DNA of 64,000 bases from Gigaspora margarita (GCA_009809945.1 WTPW01000145.1:441177-505176); one strand, 5' to 3'; counted from the stretch's first letter, positions 32,746-46,911 are shown. Numbers and translations are program-made. The notes: generated by a model from the sequence alone, not told the origin.

Positions 32746-34337
32746 TAGTAACGATAAAATTAGAAATCTAATTAATATTTTGAATTAATCCGTTATCATT
32801 ATTATTATTATTTTTGTCAAAAATTATTTCTAATAATTTGTTTAATATAAACCACAAGGGCGCTGGTGGCGCCCCGTTTATACTCTAGTATTAAAATAAT
32901 ATCAAATTGTATCGTTTAAATATATTGATAGTTGAATGATTTGACTCACATCAGAAGTCTATCATACACTACGTCATTAATTTAGGGTAGTGTAAAAAGT
33001 CGCCTTAATGTTCAAAAAAGAATGGTTTACCGTAACTCTTGATGGAAATAATGTAATATCAATGCAAACTAACTTTAAACGTTGTTTACTGCATTATCGC
33101 TCTTTTCGATTTAGTTTTAATTTAATCACTATATGATTTTTTTACGAGCTTCGTGAGTTCTACAATTACAATACAAGCAATTCCTAAATTCGTTACATTT
33201 TCAGAATCCATTAAAGATTCTAAGACGATAGAAAAAAATTGCCAATGAAGAATCGATGCCAACAGTTTATTGAATTCTGAGGTAACTTATCAATTCGATC
33301 TTTAGTAGATGTGGACGTATTGCTTTATTATTACTTGATATTGTATCCAGTTTTTACGTAGTAAGTGAAAATAACATGCTTGCAAAAGCATCCTTGATTG
33401 CCAGAATATAAATCCGGCATTATGCTTTCATGCTGTACTTGTGAATCATAACAACAAAAAGGACTGCACGTATGTAATAAATTGTTGGATGCATTCCAGC
33501 CCAAATAGTGTTGGATATTCAAATTTTATTGAATTCTTCAAGGAGATATATAACATACATTAGTGTGATTGATTTATATTGAAAAGATACATAGCATACA
33601 TCAGTGTATTTAATGTATAATTGAAAGAGATATATATTACATTAATGCAATCAATGTATATGGAAGTTTGGGTAGCTTTTGGTGTTCAGATAAGCTTTCG
33701 AATTTCAAATGAGGTTTCGGGTGAGGTTTCGAGTTTCGGTTAAGGTTTCGGAAGTATAATCCGAAACCCAAAACTTACGTATTTGACACAAAAGGGTTTC
33801 GGTGCCAACCTTGAAGTAATTCATGATGGCAAATGTTGTCCGAATATATAAGAAAGTACTACATATGCTCAATGAAGGTGCAACGTGCGAAGTTCTTTAT
33901 GCATTCACATCTTTGCTTCGCCATATGTATTTGTCCAATAAATTGTAAGATTTTCGGAGTACGCCATTTAATTTATAATATAACCATACGCTTTGTGAAA
34001 TTTTCAACATCACTCCGTTCCTGGTATGATTATTGATTCTACAATTCTAATACAATAATTAATATTAACTAATAAATTATGTATACCTCAGTTTACATGT
34101 GTATTGTACAGAGTTGGCATATAACTAGGTCACATTTATAAATTTCGAAATGAGTCGTATGAATTCATTAATTATATTAGTAGTTTGATTGGTCATGTGC
34201 CAACACTATGTACATTTTTTAGTGTTTATTGTTTAATTATGTTTAAAAGCTTAACTTATTCGGTATGATAATGAAATATGATATAGGAAGCATTTTATAT
34301 AGAGAACAAAGTTGTAAATAGCATTAGTAAATATTAT

Positions 34338-34339
<2 letters not shown>

Positions 34340-34373
<34 letters not shown>
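34340..34373. repeat. (AT)n microsatellite
   Basis: About 16 uninterrupted AT dinucleotides. Confidence 0.95.
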
Positions 34374-34375
<2 letters not shown>

Positions 34376-34932
34376 AGAAATCAAGCAGTATATAAATAGA
34401 CAAAACCAGTATTAATATTGAAATTTGGGAGAGTGTCAGATTAGAGGGCCAGATTTAGGTTAGCGGTAGTGAACAAGAGAAGGAATACATAAGGTTGGGT
34501 TTATAAATATAACGAAATGGGATTCACGAACAATACAAAAATAAATGAAAGCCAAGAGATACGATAAATAAACATTCATTAAGAAAACTTTATTATAATA
34601 GAGAAATTATTTAGATACACAATCAATTCGTCATGGAGATACGACAACTAAAAGTCTAATCGCCCTTCAACACCTATAANCTTGATCTTAATATTACTTT
34701 GTGTGAGGGGCGAGACGATAATATTTTAAACTTTTCGTATTCATTCGTCCCTAAAAGAAGCAATAATAATTTATACATAATTGATCTGTGTACAAAAGCG
34801 ATAGCATGATGATTGTTAATATAGACATTCGACGCATCACGATAGCTTTAATTAATTGTAGAACCCCAAGGATATCTAAATAAGGTAATAGGAGTAACAT
34901 GTGTTACAGAGGTACAATTGAAAGGTTTAAGG

Positions 34933-35229
34933 TAAGACCCTAGCGTCACCAACCTAAAAAATTTCGTTATAAATTTTTCGCAGTTAATATTAGGGTTAGG
35001 GTCTGCTATTAAATTAGGTTAGAAAGTGTCTATTTAATGCCAAAATTTCATAAGGGAAAACTTTTTGTTAGTGCGCAGTAAGCAGTTTCATAGGCAAAAT
35101 TTTGATTTATGAACAATTTTTTGGGTTGGGTCGATTTTTCGCGTTTTTTCGAGTTACACCTGATCTCGAAATCTGATTGGTTTGTGAATTAGTAGCGAAA
35201 TTTTTTAGGATGGTGACGCTAGGGGGGTT
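34933..35229. mobile_element. MITE with CCCTAGCGTCACCA termini
   Basis: Inverted ends CCCTAGCGTCACCAACCTAA and (complement) CCCTAGCGTCACCATCCTAA continue as AAAATTTCG. The 9-bp direct repeat GGTTTAAGG (34,924-34,932 and 35,230-35,238) is a likely target duplication, a size typical of Mutator-like elements. It contains TTAGGGTTAGGGT and TTACACCTGATC, shared with other elements here. Confidence 0.65.
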
Positions 35230-36278
35230 GGTTTAAGGATGATCGAATGTAACAATGATCGATCAAATAAAGCAGGGGAAGAATAAGGAAATGCTGTGAT
35301 TTTTGGGCGCAGAAATTTATAATAATAACACCAATATGATAAATCAAATAAAATGAGGCACAACTTAAGGGATAATCATGTACGAATGCACGTACGTACT
35401 TACGTCATGCAAAAATATAACCAATCAAAGAACCGTATTTGTTCACATCATTTCACTCTTCAGATAACCATGCACTTCGTTGCACTCCGTTCCTGGTATA
35501 AAACAGAATTTCGACGTTTTTATAAAAAAGATTTCGAGCAAAAAAAAAAATTATTACTGTAACCACATACCGGAACCCTTAAACATCAACCCCCTACGCG
35601 ATAAACAGGCACGAAACGTAAACCCAAAATACTCACTTAAAAATAGTCCCCTTTGCAGGGACAATCACGCACAAATAGCACGTACATACGTAAAAAAGTC
35701 ATACCAAACCGGTTCAACGTAAAAAGCAAATCCGGAACATCGCATTCCACAACGTCATGTGAAAATACAACCAATCAAAGAACCGTATTTGTTCACATCA
35801 TTTCACTCTTCAGATAACCATGCACTTCGTATTTCATACTCCGCTCCTGGTATTCGTATTTCATACTCCGCTCCTGGTATGCATTATAGTTATAGAATTG
35901 TAGATCGATCGTGGAATTATTTCTCACTAATGACATATGATCGTACAGGTAGATATTTTTATGGTCTAATAGAAAGCGAATAAACTCTTCTAAATGAAGT
36001 TCTCCGGAGTCTGATTCTTTTGCATAGTGAATGTTTGCACTTAGTTAATCCATTAATGATATTTGGAGTAATTTTTTATTAGTGAAATGTTACAATTCTA
36101 AAAAGTGTTAAAATTTATGAATTAGTTACCCAAACAATTACTTTACATCAACCAATCAGACGAATTTCTTCCTATGAACTAAGAACATACTAAATTTCCT
36201 AATCTTAATTAATTCTGACCAATATTTGGACTGCACCCTGATACTGTTTGTAAACGTGACCATATGTTGTGCGTACAT

Positions 36279-36663
36279 CAGGGACACGAAAAAAATCGAT
36301 TTGATTTGGCAAAAATATCTATCGAAATAGTCAAAAATATCGATTTATATCGATATGCCCATAATTGACCAATAAGAATTTAAGATTTGGTGTAACATTA
36401 AATAACGTGATCAGTATCTAAGTTCATGTTTTCGGGAAGTTTACGAAAATTTTGTTTGTTGATTATCGACATTTCCGAAACCTGCCAACAGTTTAGGTTG
36501 GCCAAATTCATGTTACCCAGCCCAAATTATACTTGTAATTTTGCCCGAAGTGGTGTAGTTACACTGTATAAAAAATTGCAAAAATATCGATTTCCCTATG
36601 AATTTGGCCTAAAAATATCGATTTATATTGATCTATATAAATCAATATTTTTCCGCGTCCTTG
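36279..36663. mobile_element. hAT-type MITE with TATCGAT motifs, unit 2
   Basis: Orthologous to 17,051-17,438, with the same GCGTACAT duplication (36,271-36,278; 36,664-36,671). Confidence 0.85.
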
Positions 36664-38924
36664 GCGTACATATAAGGTTATGCATTTATAAAGAACTATA
36701 TAAGGTAAATACTATCAACACGCAGAAATTTGGAATAAGAAATAAAGAACTATATAAGGCTAAAAAAAAAAAAACATCAATACCGGAAATATAGAAAAGG
36801 AAATATGTACGTACATACGTACATATGTAGTAACCGAGTAATACGAAATACAGTACACATAGAGTTGGCAATAGAGCTAACAAAGGAACCAAGTAAGCTC
36901 TGAATTGAGTCAATGGTTACTATTTTTTTCAGCTTTATTAGTGTCTATTGACTCGATTACCAATTCTGAGTACACCTTTTCAAATCCAATGTTCATGGTG
37001 GCATCGGTTTTTGAGAATAACGGATTATGAGATTGAATTATGGAATAGACTTAGTGAATCAATTTTAATTTTTATCGTTTATAAAAGGTGATCAGTTTTG
37101 ACAAACCCTTTTCAAGAGAGTGTACTATTCTAAAACTATGTTAGTACTGGAAAATCTTGATAGCGCCGTAATGCTGTTTTGAGAGAGTGTACAGTTCTAA
37201 AAAAGATAGCGCTGGAAAATATTACATGTACCCAAAAAAAAAAACCATTATATAGTTGACCCTTCTCAAAACCGGTATGCGTGGTGGATTTGAAATTATT
37301 ATAAACTATCAGATTTATAGATTTATATAACAGAAACAATATATTATCGGTCTTATAAATGGGCGATATTGGTGTTATTACATACATATAATTACTTAGG
37401 GTATATGTCATAAACATCCATGTGATAGAAGAAAAATATTAATAATAGCTTCGATAGCAAATGTTTTGATTTATTACGAATAAAATATTTAGTTAAAATT
37501 TAGAATTAAGTAATGGCTACTAAATTATTCTAGTGTCTTTGTGAAAAAGGAAACCTCACTTGTCAAATCTAAACTAAACTATTTTATTTTATGTTTGAAT
37601 TCTGAAACGCACAGTCGTTTTAGATTCTGGAAAATTTTTCAAAGTCTCACATTGTTATGATAATTTAAAAATCAAAATTAATTACAATTAATACTCTTTT
37701 TGAATGACTAACAATTAAAAAGTCTATGCACAATAAAAAACTTGACAAATAACAAATAATTATAATTTTACAATAATATGAATAAAACTACTAGTTAAAC
37801 TGGAGTTGTTACTTTAAAATATCAACATAATTTTAATTAAGAGTGTTTTCAATCGAATCCCTCGCCGATCATTCGATTATCGCTGTTTACAAAATGATGT
37901 ACTTTTGACCAAATTTGTAAATTGCTTCACACCTTTTTACAATCGCTTGAAACAATCACAAGATTGTTGCCCGGATTATACGACGATTTTTTTTTTTTAG
38001 CGAATATAGGCATAGCCGGCAAATTTTATGAAAGAATATTATATTGAATATTCGACCAAAAAACGCACTTTACAATGATAATAATCAGTTAATTGTATGA
38101 TGTGCAACGATCCATAAATTTGATCAAAGATACATCATTTTGCAAACAGCGTTAATCCTTATAACAATTTGTCTGGAAATTCATTGTTCGAAATGTTGAT
38201 TTAGCTTTTTTTAGCCAAAATATCCTGATCATTATATCAAGTTCACAGGTGTTTAGTGATCTGTATGTGTACAAGCGGAAAATTTATTTTCATTAATACC
38301 CGACGGTCCAGGATATTTTTATTACAAGTAACCCAACGCAAAGGAATAAAGATACAAGAAAAGGAAATCTATATATAATTTTGTATGCATTTACCAAATC
38401 TAAAACTTTGGCAGAATTGTGTTACCGAATTTTGTAAACAGATATGTACGTATGTTCCTTTCAGAAGATCTCGGATGTTTGCCCAAATTTTTGCCCCAAC
38501 CCTACTAAACATCCATTTTTCCTTTCGGAATTTTTTTTAATTCCGCTCGACATCATGCACTCTAGCCTAAATTAAATATATACTTTAATTTACCTACGTA
38601 CGTACTTACGTAAGTACAGTGCATAAAATCTAGATGAGATAAAAATGTGCACACATGAAACCTCTCTATAATTGGAACCTTTCGGTTTGTGTTGTAGATA
38701 CATTTTCTCTATTTGGAATAAGGATTAGACCGTAACGGGTTATTCATACCCAAAAAGTATCTGTTTACCGGGTGCAAAAAGTTAACAAAATGATTCAGGT
38801 AATTTTATATATTCAATACTGTATTTGTATTTGTATATTGGCATCACATGATATCAAATCATACCTGTTATTCGGGTATGCAGGTAACCGGATTAGATTT
38901 TTTTTTTTAACGGGTCCAATCCTT

Positions 38925-39730
38925 CCTTAATTTGGAAAACTTCGAATTTTCAAATGCATTACCACATTCAAAAATTTTTGCTCAATCGTTTTAATGTACA
39001 GTATTGTAATATATTAAATATTTTACATACGCATAGTACGTACCTGCTATAATACGATATTTTCATGTTGATGTAATTTAATATTATCAGTTATATTGAT
39101 TATAGTTAACGTCATTTTCTTGACAAAGTTTGAAAACGCCAAATATTGCATAATAAACTCTCGACAGAATTAAAATTTTGCAATGATAATGCATAAGGGT
39201 AAATTAATTACAAATTAGAGAAAAAAATAAAATCTTTAATTTGGAAAGCTTCGAATTTTCAATACATTACTACATTCAAATAATCGTTTAAAGTATTGAA
39301 ATATTTATATTAGTTATTGTACATACACAAAAATTGTACCTACCAAAATTATCGCAACATACGGTATTTTCTTAAATTATCTGTAGATGTAATTTAATAT
39401 TATATTGATCATAGTTAACGACATTTCTTGACAAAGTTTGAGAATGCCAAATACTGCATACTCATTCGCATAATATAAATTGTCAATGAAAAAAAAAAAT
39501 AAAACGCCAATCTTTAATTTGGAAAGTTTCGAAATTTCAATACATAATCATTTAAAGTATTGTAATACTTATATTAGTATTGTACATACACAAAGTTCGT
39601 ACGTACCTGCCAGGATTATCGAATGATACGATATTTTTATGCATCTTCTATTGATGTAAATTTCATAATGATCATAATAAACATTTTCTTGACAAAGTTT
39701 GAAAACGCCAATATTGCATAGTCAATCCAA
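38925..39730. repeat. Three ~270-bp upstream repeats of copy 2
   Basis: Same three-unit arrangement as before copy 1, ending about 290 bp before the ATG; small indels only. Confidence 0.65.
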
Positions 39731-39856
39731 ATCCTAATCTGTAAGTTTAAATTGATCACAAATTATAGAAAAAGGAAAACCATTCTATATTTTAATTATA
39801 ATCTTTAATTAAGGAATATGATGATTTTAAATTGGATTCTAATATATAATTTTTTT

Positions 39857-39864
39857 TATATAAA
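39857..39864 (+). promoter_or_regulatory. TATA box of copy 2
   Basis: TATATAAA, 166 bp before the start codon, context identical to copy 1. Confidence 0.5.
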
Positions 39865-40022
39865 TGGACCTTCTAAATTTCTTCAGCACCACACAAATCG
39901 TTTCTTTAAATTTGTCTACAATCAAATTCAAATTTTATTTATCCACGAATAATTTCGAATTTTTTTCTTTATATACGATTAATTTCAAATTTTATTTATT
40001 CACGATTAATTTCAAATAAATC

Positions 40023-41001
40023 ATGAAGTTCAATTTAACTGCCGTATTTTCGACCGTTCTCATTGCCAGCACATTGGCAGTTCCATTACAAGGTATTAAT
40101 TTTTATAATAATATTTAAATGTTGCACAACTTCCCGACGGTCGTTTCCTTTGACAAGCCATCAAACTTACAGCACGTAGCGTGATAATTTAGCATTTATT
40201 AGTTTATTAGTTATGATTATTTTTTGTTAATGAATTTTCACACGGCGTGATGTCTGTTAAATGGCCTGTCAGGGAAATGCCATTGGAAATCGATATGTAA
40301 CCCAATATTGATTATACTTATTATGGTCTCCATACATTACCTTATTTAATACCTTTCCTACTTCTGAAAAAAATTATATTTTTTATATTTTCAATCAATT
40401 ATTTTTTTGTTGAATAATTTATTTTATCATTAATTTTCTATTTATTATATATTCGATTTCTGTTATGCATGAAGATACGAAAAGGGATGCTTTAAAACTT
40501 TCCGGTAGTAATTTGAAAGAGAATACTCTTCGTAAGACTGATATTGGTGCTGCGGAAAAGAGTGCTATTCGCGAGAAAAGGGAAAAAATATCTGAATTAC
40601 AACAAGGGTTAAAGATTTCTGCGGAAAAGCGAGAATTTGCTGCTTCCGGTTCTACTGAACCAACTAAAAGAGACGCTCTTGAAGCTTCTGAAGAAAAGAC
40701 AACACCTCTTAAACATTCATCATCTGGTAAAAAAATCAAAGTGGCATATAAAAGAGACGCTCTTGAAGCTTCTGAAGAAAAGGAAAAACCTCTTAAAATT
40801 TCATCATCTGGTAAAAAAATCAAAGCGGCATATAAAAGAGACGCTCTTGAAGCTTCTGAAGAAAAGGAAAAACCTCTTAAAATTTCATCATCTGGTAAAA
40901 AAATCAAGGCAGCTAAAAGAGACGCTCTTGAAGCTTCTGAACAAAAGGAAAAACCTCTTAAACTTTCACCATCTGGTACAAAACTCAAAACGGGTTATTA
41001 A
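40023..41001 (+). CDS. Secreted Kex2-site repeat protein, copy 2 (two exons)
   Basis: Exons 40,023-40,092 and 40,475-41,001; 382-nt intron; 597 nt, 198 aa. The signal peptide differs from copy 1 by one Ala-to-Thr change. After DTKR comes a single long segment (DALKLSGSNLKENTLRKTDI ... EKREKISELQQGLKISAEKR ... STEPTKR), then four DALEASE(E/Q)K units: PLKHSSSGKKIKVAYKR, PLKISSSGKKIKAAYKR, PLKISSSGKKIKAAKR and a last PLKLSPSGTKLKTGY. Seven Lys-Arg sites are present (after DT, RE, AE, PT, AY, AY, AA). It lacks the 69-bp array of copy 1 and looks like the ancestral layout, since copy 3 matches it. It is the only copy complete and free of Ns in its coding region, so it is the best reference. Secretion and Kex2 processing are inferred; peptide function is unknown. 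Confidence 0.8.
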
Positions 41002-41108
41002 AAGATAAGAAAAAGGATTCTGTTGCTTTAGAAGATAAGAAAATAATTAAAAAAAAGGATACAAACACGAAAGAAGAAGATTCTGAAGAAGCAAAAGACT
41101 TGTTTTAA
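41002..41108 (+). pseudogene. Out-of-frame C-terminal remnant of copy 2
   Basis: Same charged frame as after copy 1 (KDKKKDSVALEDKKIIKKKD...EEAKDLF, TAA 41,106-41,108), so loss of this tail predates the duplication. Confidence 0.55.
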
Positions 41109-41898
41109 AGACTTCAGAATTTAATAAATNATTCTTTTCNTANTATNNAAAACTGATTTGAAAGATGATAAAATTCATATTTAATAATAGTAAAAATATC
41201 ATGTAAAATATTTATTGTATTATTATTCTAATAAAGTTGTCGGTTATTGTTAAATTTATATAAAGTTATTAAATTTATAAACAATTATATATATATTAAC
41301 TCAACTCAAAGATCATTTATTTCAAATTTTAGTCTGATTTCCTAGTATTGTTAACATTTTATAATTTTAACTGATCTACTTTTACTCTACTTTAACTTCA
41401 CACCAATGCATAAAATTGGCATATGTCTAGTGGTTCTAGCGCAAAATGACCTTAAATTTACTGCACAGTTAATATATTTATTAATAAGTAGTTTTTGTGC
41501 TTGCTTATAGAAAAAAAACATAATAAAATGAACTTAAGTTGAATAAATAAGATAAATGGTAAAAAGAAAAGACTTTTACTAAAACGCATCTATGGTGTTT
41601 TACACCTATGTATATATTATCCAATATTAGCTAATTATTCAGTGCAAGATGTTCTAAGTAAAATTCTCTACACCCTTTCCAAACCCTAACCCTATCCTTA
41701 ACCCTAAGTAATGCTAACATCTAAATTTTGTGTTAAAAATTTTTATATTCAAACCTTAGAAAAATCTAAAAAAAAAAAATATAAAAAAATAAAAAATAAA
41801 TAAACATAATAAAACATATGATAGGTGCAAAACCACCATAGGTGCGTTTTATAATACTGTAAAGAAAATGTCTATGATTTAGGTAGCTTATGTCATAT

Positions 41899-42152
41899 GG
41901 GCTAGGTGCTGCAAAAAGGGACCAAATTGATAAAATAAAAGATCTTCAGAAAATCAATTTTTGTATTGTAAATCTTATAATAACTTATAAGAAAATGCAA
42001 ACTTTAAATGGCTACACTGCAAAATTTTATTAATACAACAACTTATGAGTTTTAAGTAAAAAATGATCCTAATATCATTCTAAAATGATTTATATAAAAA
42101 AATTACTTTTGAAAAAATTGTTAATTTGGTCCCTTTTCCCAGCACCTAGCCC
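41899..42152. mobile_element. 254-bp MITE with ATAT duplication, unit 2
   Basis: Termini GGGCTAGGTGCTG and CAGCACCTAGCCC are perfect 13-bp inverted repeats; AAGGGACCAAATT recurs inverted just inside. Target ATAT (41,895-41,898; 42,153-42,156); the empty site GTCATATGATTG is in unit 1 near 22,795. Confidence 0.85.
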
Positions 42153-42329
42153 ATATGATTGATTAATGTTATATAGTAAATATATATATTTTATTAATAT
42201 AATGGCATAAAATTTTTATCCCTTAGCAAAAATGGGTTATTGCTCCATCAAACGTTAAAATAATTCTTTACTAGTTTAAAAAAAATTTTTAAAAAAAATT
42301 TAATAAATATTGTTTTTTAATTTTATTAT

Positions 42330-43270
42330 TTTGTGCTGGATGCACTCTAAGATCTGGTGTAACATGAAATCAAAAGAACCAAAACAACCACGTTCTTTTT
42401 ATCAGTTAAGGTTAGGGTGAGGTGAGAGTAATGCATGAGCGAAGTAAGAAGTTTTATAGTAAAATTATGCAAGGAATTTTCTTGTTAAAGCATGCCCTAT
42501 AAGAAAATTGGACCAGATCGACATGAGTTCAAATAAGCACGGGTCATTATCTGGATTTGTACAGTTATGGTCCAGATTGGTACGGATTCTGTGGACTGTG
42601 TGGGACCGTATACCCACACCAAATGGACCGTAAATGGTTCAGGTTTTGCAGCAGTTTACTAGTCAAATCAGCACGGGATTTTGGCACAGGTAATGAACAT
42701 AAATTCACATGCCACCGCGATAATGATGTGGATTAACCATTAAACCATAAATTTACATAAGTAATCAATATATGATGAATAAGCTAACTGCAAGTAAATT
42801 TGTAAGTAATTTTTTTTGTTAAGACACACAGGGAAGCTTCATCAGTGAAATCATGAGATATTGCTCTTTTTTAAAAAAAAATCACTTATGATCTTTCGCT
42901 CTCCACAAAATGAGCCAACACATATCATGCGCCAACATGAGTGTAATGTGCACATACATGCTATCTGAATGTACCATTTCATATGATGTGATATTACATG
43001 CTGCCTTTTGCCATAATGTCTGTGCCATTTTTACCATGCCATTCTGTGAAAAATTCCTGTATGCACCACATGATCCATGCTATTCCAAGCATTCCTGATA
43101 CAAACCCATACTACTATCTGTACTACTTTTTTTACGAAGATGAAGAGTGGTTTCATAAGCAAAAATATAAGCAACAAGCAATTTTTTAAAATATCACTAT
43201 TTTTTTGATTTCACATTACACCTGATCATACGATCTGATTGGTTTATTAAATGGGTGCATTATAATGCAC
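42330..43270. mobile_element. Decayed repeat with GGTGTAACATGAAATC motif, unit 2
   Basis: Colinear homologue of 22,980-23,910, with an additional ~25 bp near 42,640. No gene. Confidence 0.45.
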
Positions 43271-45233
43271 ATGTGCTAAATTATATAATCCTTGCTTTTT
43301 TTTTAAAAAAAAAAAGATAAAAAAATGGGGTTTGTAATTTATTGCACCTGCAATATATTGTATTCCTAAAAACTTTTGCTTATAAAACCACCTCTTTGGA
43401 GTTCTAATATAAAAATACTCTTGTGAAATTTGGTATCAACTATACTCTTGATCTATTCCAGGCTTAATCCTAATCTAATATTAGTTAAATTATATTTTTT
43501 GTTTTGATAAAAATTTCTTTAATTATTTGTTATACAAATTGATAGTCCATATAGTATAGTTATAATAGGGTGTAATATATTGCACAATGCAATAAATTAT
43601 AAATTCCAAAAAAAAAAACACTATTTAACAACCTAATCAAAAATAGAGTTAAGTTACTAGACAATTGATTCATATTAGAAAAAGAACCTTTTATGAAATT
43701 TTTTTTACAATGGGTTTATAAAGAAGTTCAATAAACTCATAATATGTATTATATAACTTTTTTGGCAAATATATTAGTCTCTAATATCAAAATACTTGAA
43801 TTATATATGATCTGTTCAACCTGGATCACCTGTAAACATATTTAGGGATTGCTAACAAAATTGGCATGTGCAACACTGCAGTTTAAAGTCTTCATGGGAC
43901 AACCTAAGTCCAACAAAACCAAAACAACAAATCATAAAGGCACATTATATTTGGTAAGTGAATAAGTCAATGCTTTAGTCATTGATACTTTAGAGGCTAA
44001 CTCTATATTAACAATTAACCACAGTATTTACAGTATATAAGAATACTAGATACAATGACATAGCAATCTCAGTATGTTGAGAAATAGCTAAAAATTATAA
44101 TAATACAGTTATATCTAATAATGCCTGATAAATTATGAAATATTTCATCTAGACAGGCTCAAACAGCAATCTACATGTACAGAGTATGATATGCATAAGA
44201 AAATTGTGCAACCAATAATCTAATAACAACAATTAGATAAAATCAAGACAATCAAAATGCAAAAATAAAGAAGAATAATAAAAAAGGAATTAAATTAATA
44301 GTTAGCTTAGTTTTTATTAAAGTTTTAGACTAATACTACTTTAATAGTAACAAACCATTTGATCTACTAAAATCTACTCTATAACTATAATAAATAGGAT
44401 GCACTATTGGTTTAAATCTAGCATTCACATTTATAATTATTAAAGTAATATTCTCATATACTTAATAGTATACTTAACTATAATCACTATTGAATTTATT
44501 AAATAAAAAACAACTGAATTATTATTATACTTTGAATAGTAAAGAGTAATTTGTTGGTTTATACTTATGTATTTATTAAGAACTAGCTATCTTTGAGAAA
44601 CTACTTAATTATCCAAAAAAATACAAGTTGTGCATATAAAAGGCAAAACAAATAAAGCTGTGATGCTATAATAAAAAGAATTTTTAAATGAGTATACAAT
44701 ATATTAATTAAAATAATTATTATCTGGATTATAATAAGTTCAACACCAACACCAAAAAAGAATTACTTTACACAAACTGATGTTATGTTTTATCTATACC
44801 AATGCTATTTACTACCAACGAAAAGCATCACTATCTCAAGTAAAGAAAGTAAAATAAATAAGCCAACTAGATAATACCAGCAACCTTACTACAATAATTG
44901 GAATATTATTAGCATCAATAACAATAACAATATTAGCACTAGCTATAATAGTACTAATTTGCTATATTAAAAGACTTAGAAAAAACTAACAAATATTTCA
45001 AATCCTGAAATTAGTATACTTCAGACTTACTATTTTAATAAGTTCTAAATTTGATAACAATCAATTAGCAAAATTAGACAAAATCTTATTTTTAAAAAAA
45101 TTACTACCTTACTAAGCTAAGTAACCTAAAATAAAAGAAGCTTAATAAAAGAGTACTTAGTAAAGAAAATAGATCAACAACAAAAGAAATAGGACTACCA
45201 AAATAAGAACTATAATAATGCAACAGGAATGCA
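43271..45233. other. AT-rich, CpG-depleted tract, unit 2
   Basis: Homologue of 24,030-25,870; no recognised gene. The hydrophobic frame near 44,880-44,990 is again present with a stop. Confidence 0.4.
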
Positions 45234-45547
45234 TATAATTTTAATAAACAAGGAACACATTATTGCAACAATTATTTTATCCACAATAGGAGCTATTATT
45301 ACAATATTCACACTATTATCACTACCAGAAATCCAAACCAAATTAGCTTTAAAAAAACAATCACCTTATTAATTATATCAATACTATTCATAACCTTTGC
45401 TATTTTCAAACCATTCTATATCAAATTAAAAAAGTAATTGTTGCATATGTTTTATATCATTTATGTTTTGATAACTAGCTTCTATCTAGAAAATTGGGAT
45501 GTTAATAAAACTTATAGTGCTAAATATTGTATAAAGTCAAAAAAATA
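45234..45547 (+). pseudogene. Hydrophobic membrane-protein-like remnant, unit 2
   Basis: Homologue of 25,871-26,179. The start codon is degraded (ATAATTTTAATAAAC for ATGAGTTTAATAAAC), and an indel near 45,432 disrupts the last hydrophobic segment, yet LENWDVNKTYSAKYCIKSKK is preserved. Confidence 0.3.
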
Positions 45548-46321
45548 AATTTAAAGTATTATTTATTATCAAAAACTTGCTGAGATTGAGGATGCTTGTA
45601 GAACTTCTAGTATTGGGTATTGCTATAAAAGTGCTAAAAAATGAAATTAATAATTTATTTATTGAAATCTACTAGATATATAATGATATAGAAATATTTA
45701 ATAGTATGCTGTCTTGGAACTTTACATATTTAAAAATGGACATGTCCAGTTTAAATAAATATAAAATTAGCTAGAAAATACTGTTATTAAGTCTGTCTTA
45801 ATATATAGATATTTTGTCAATATATCTGATTTATAAATATTTTTATTAATCTAATAATATGGGTTTCAGATCTAAGGTAATTTTGAATTAAATTAATAAC
45901 ATATTTATTTCAAATTCAATGATCTATAACCTTATTTGTTTTTATTTGTAAGCTTATTTATAATTATAGATTCTTTTACAATTATATATTTTTTTTGGAA
46001 CAGAATTTTCTAAACTCCTACATATTTTCAAAAAGATGCAATTATTTGTATAATTTATTAATTTCAAGTTCAAAACAGACTTAATTTTGCATTATCAGGA
46101 TAAAATTGTAGTACATCTGATCATATGTATACAAATAATAGCATGAAATTTTAATGCAACTAACTTATATTAGCAAGTACATGTTTTTATAAATCTATAT
46201 AGATCTACAACTTTATATCATTGTACAGAATAATATTTAAAAATTATATATTAATTTTTATATATTTAATATAGAATCTATAAAAATTTATTTAAACTTT
46301 ATAAAAATAATTTTAAAAAAA

Positions 46322-46670
46322 GAATTTTTGATTTTTTCGCATATGCAATACACTGCACCCTATAAGATCTGGCGTAATGTGAAATCAAAACAATAAATTA
46401 ATTTGTTAGTTTAGGGTTAGGGTGAGGGTTAGGTTAGTGTTAGGATAGGGTTAGGAGAGTGTATTTTAGCAAATTGTTTCTAACCCAAAATTTTATAAGG
46501 AATTTTTTTTGTTAGAGCGCAAGAGATGATTTCATAGTCAAAATTTCACGTTATGGCTGATTTTTTAAAAAAATCATAATCACTTCGATTTCACGTTACA
46601 CCTGATCCTGCATTCTATTTGGTTGATCAGGGGTAGCAATACATTACCATGGCAGTAAATTATAAAACCC
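46322..46670. mobile_element. 349-bp insertion with TTAGGG-like tract, unit 2
   Basis: Flanked by TTAAAAAAA on both sides (46,313-46,321; 46,671-46,679). Absent from unit 1 near 26,945. Contains GATCTGGCGTAATGTGAAAT, GTTTAGGGTTAGGGTGAGGG and, inverted, TTTCACGTTACACCTGATCC. Same family as the block at 22,980. Confidence 0.7.
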
Positions 46671-46911
46671 TTAAAAAAAATTATGTAAAAATTATGTATT
46701 TATGAATTTTATAAATTATAATTAAATTTTATTTGCTTTAAATATCTAAATAATTTTTTATATAAATTTTGATATTAGTAAATTTTGTATATTGTATTTT
46801 TTTTTAAACCCATTCTAAAGAGGGATGCTGGGAGGCTTAATTATATACTGTAATATATTAAATAAAAATTTTATAAATTTATATATTAATAAACTTAATA
46901 TATATAATTAT

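Larger units (their letters stand above)
34060..35880. other. Unit-2-specific 1.8-kb segment of unknown origin
   Basis: Absent from units 1 and 3, where AATACAATAATGCATTATA is continuous. It holds an (AT)n run, a MITE-like element, an N at 34,680, a direct repeat of about 68 bp (35,412-35,480 and 35,761-35,829) and a 27-bp tandem duplication ending CTCCGCTCCTGGTAT (to 35,880). CTCCGTTCCTGGTAT also occurs just left of the segment at 34,013. No gene is recognised on either strand; CpG sites are frequent. Confidence 0.55.

Noticed and set aside
40419..40988. Long minus-strand frames over the secreted genes (also 63,623-63,997 and 21,642-21,827)
   Set aside because: They are antisense shadows of the repetitive, biased coding sequence; the plus strand has the signal peptide, intron and in-frame Lys-Arg sites.
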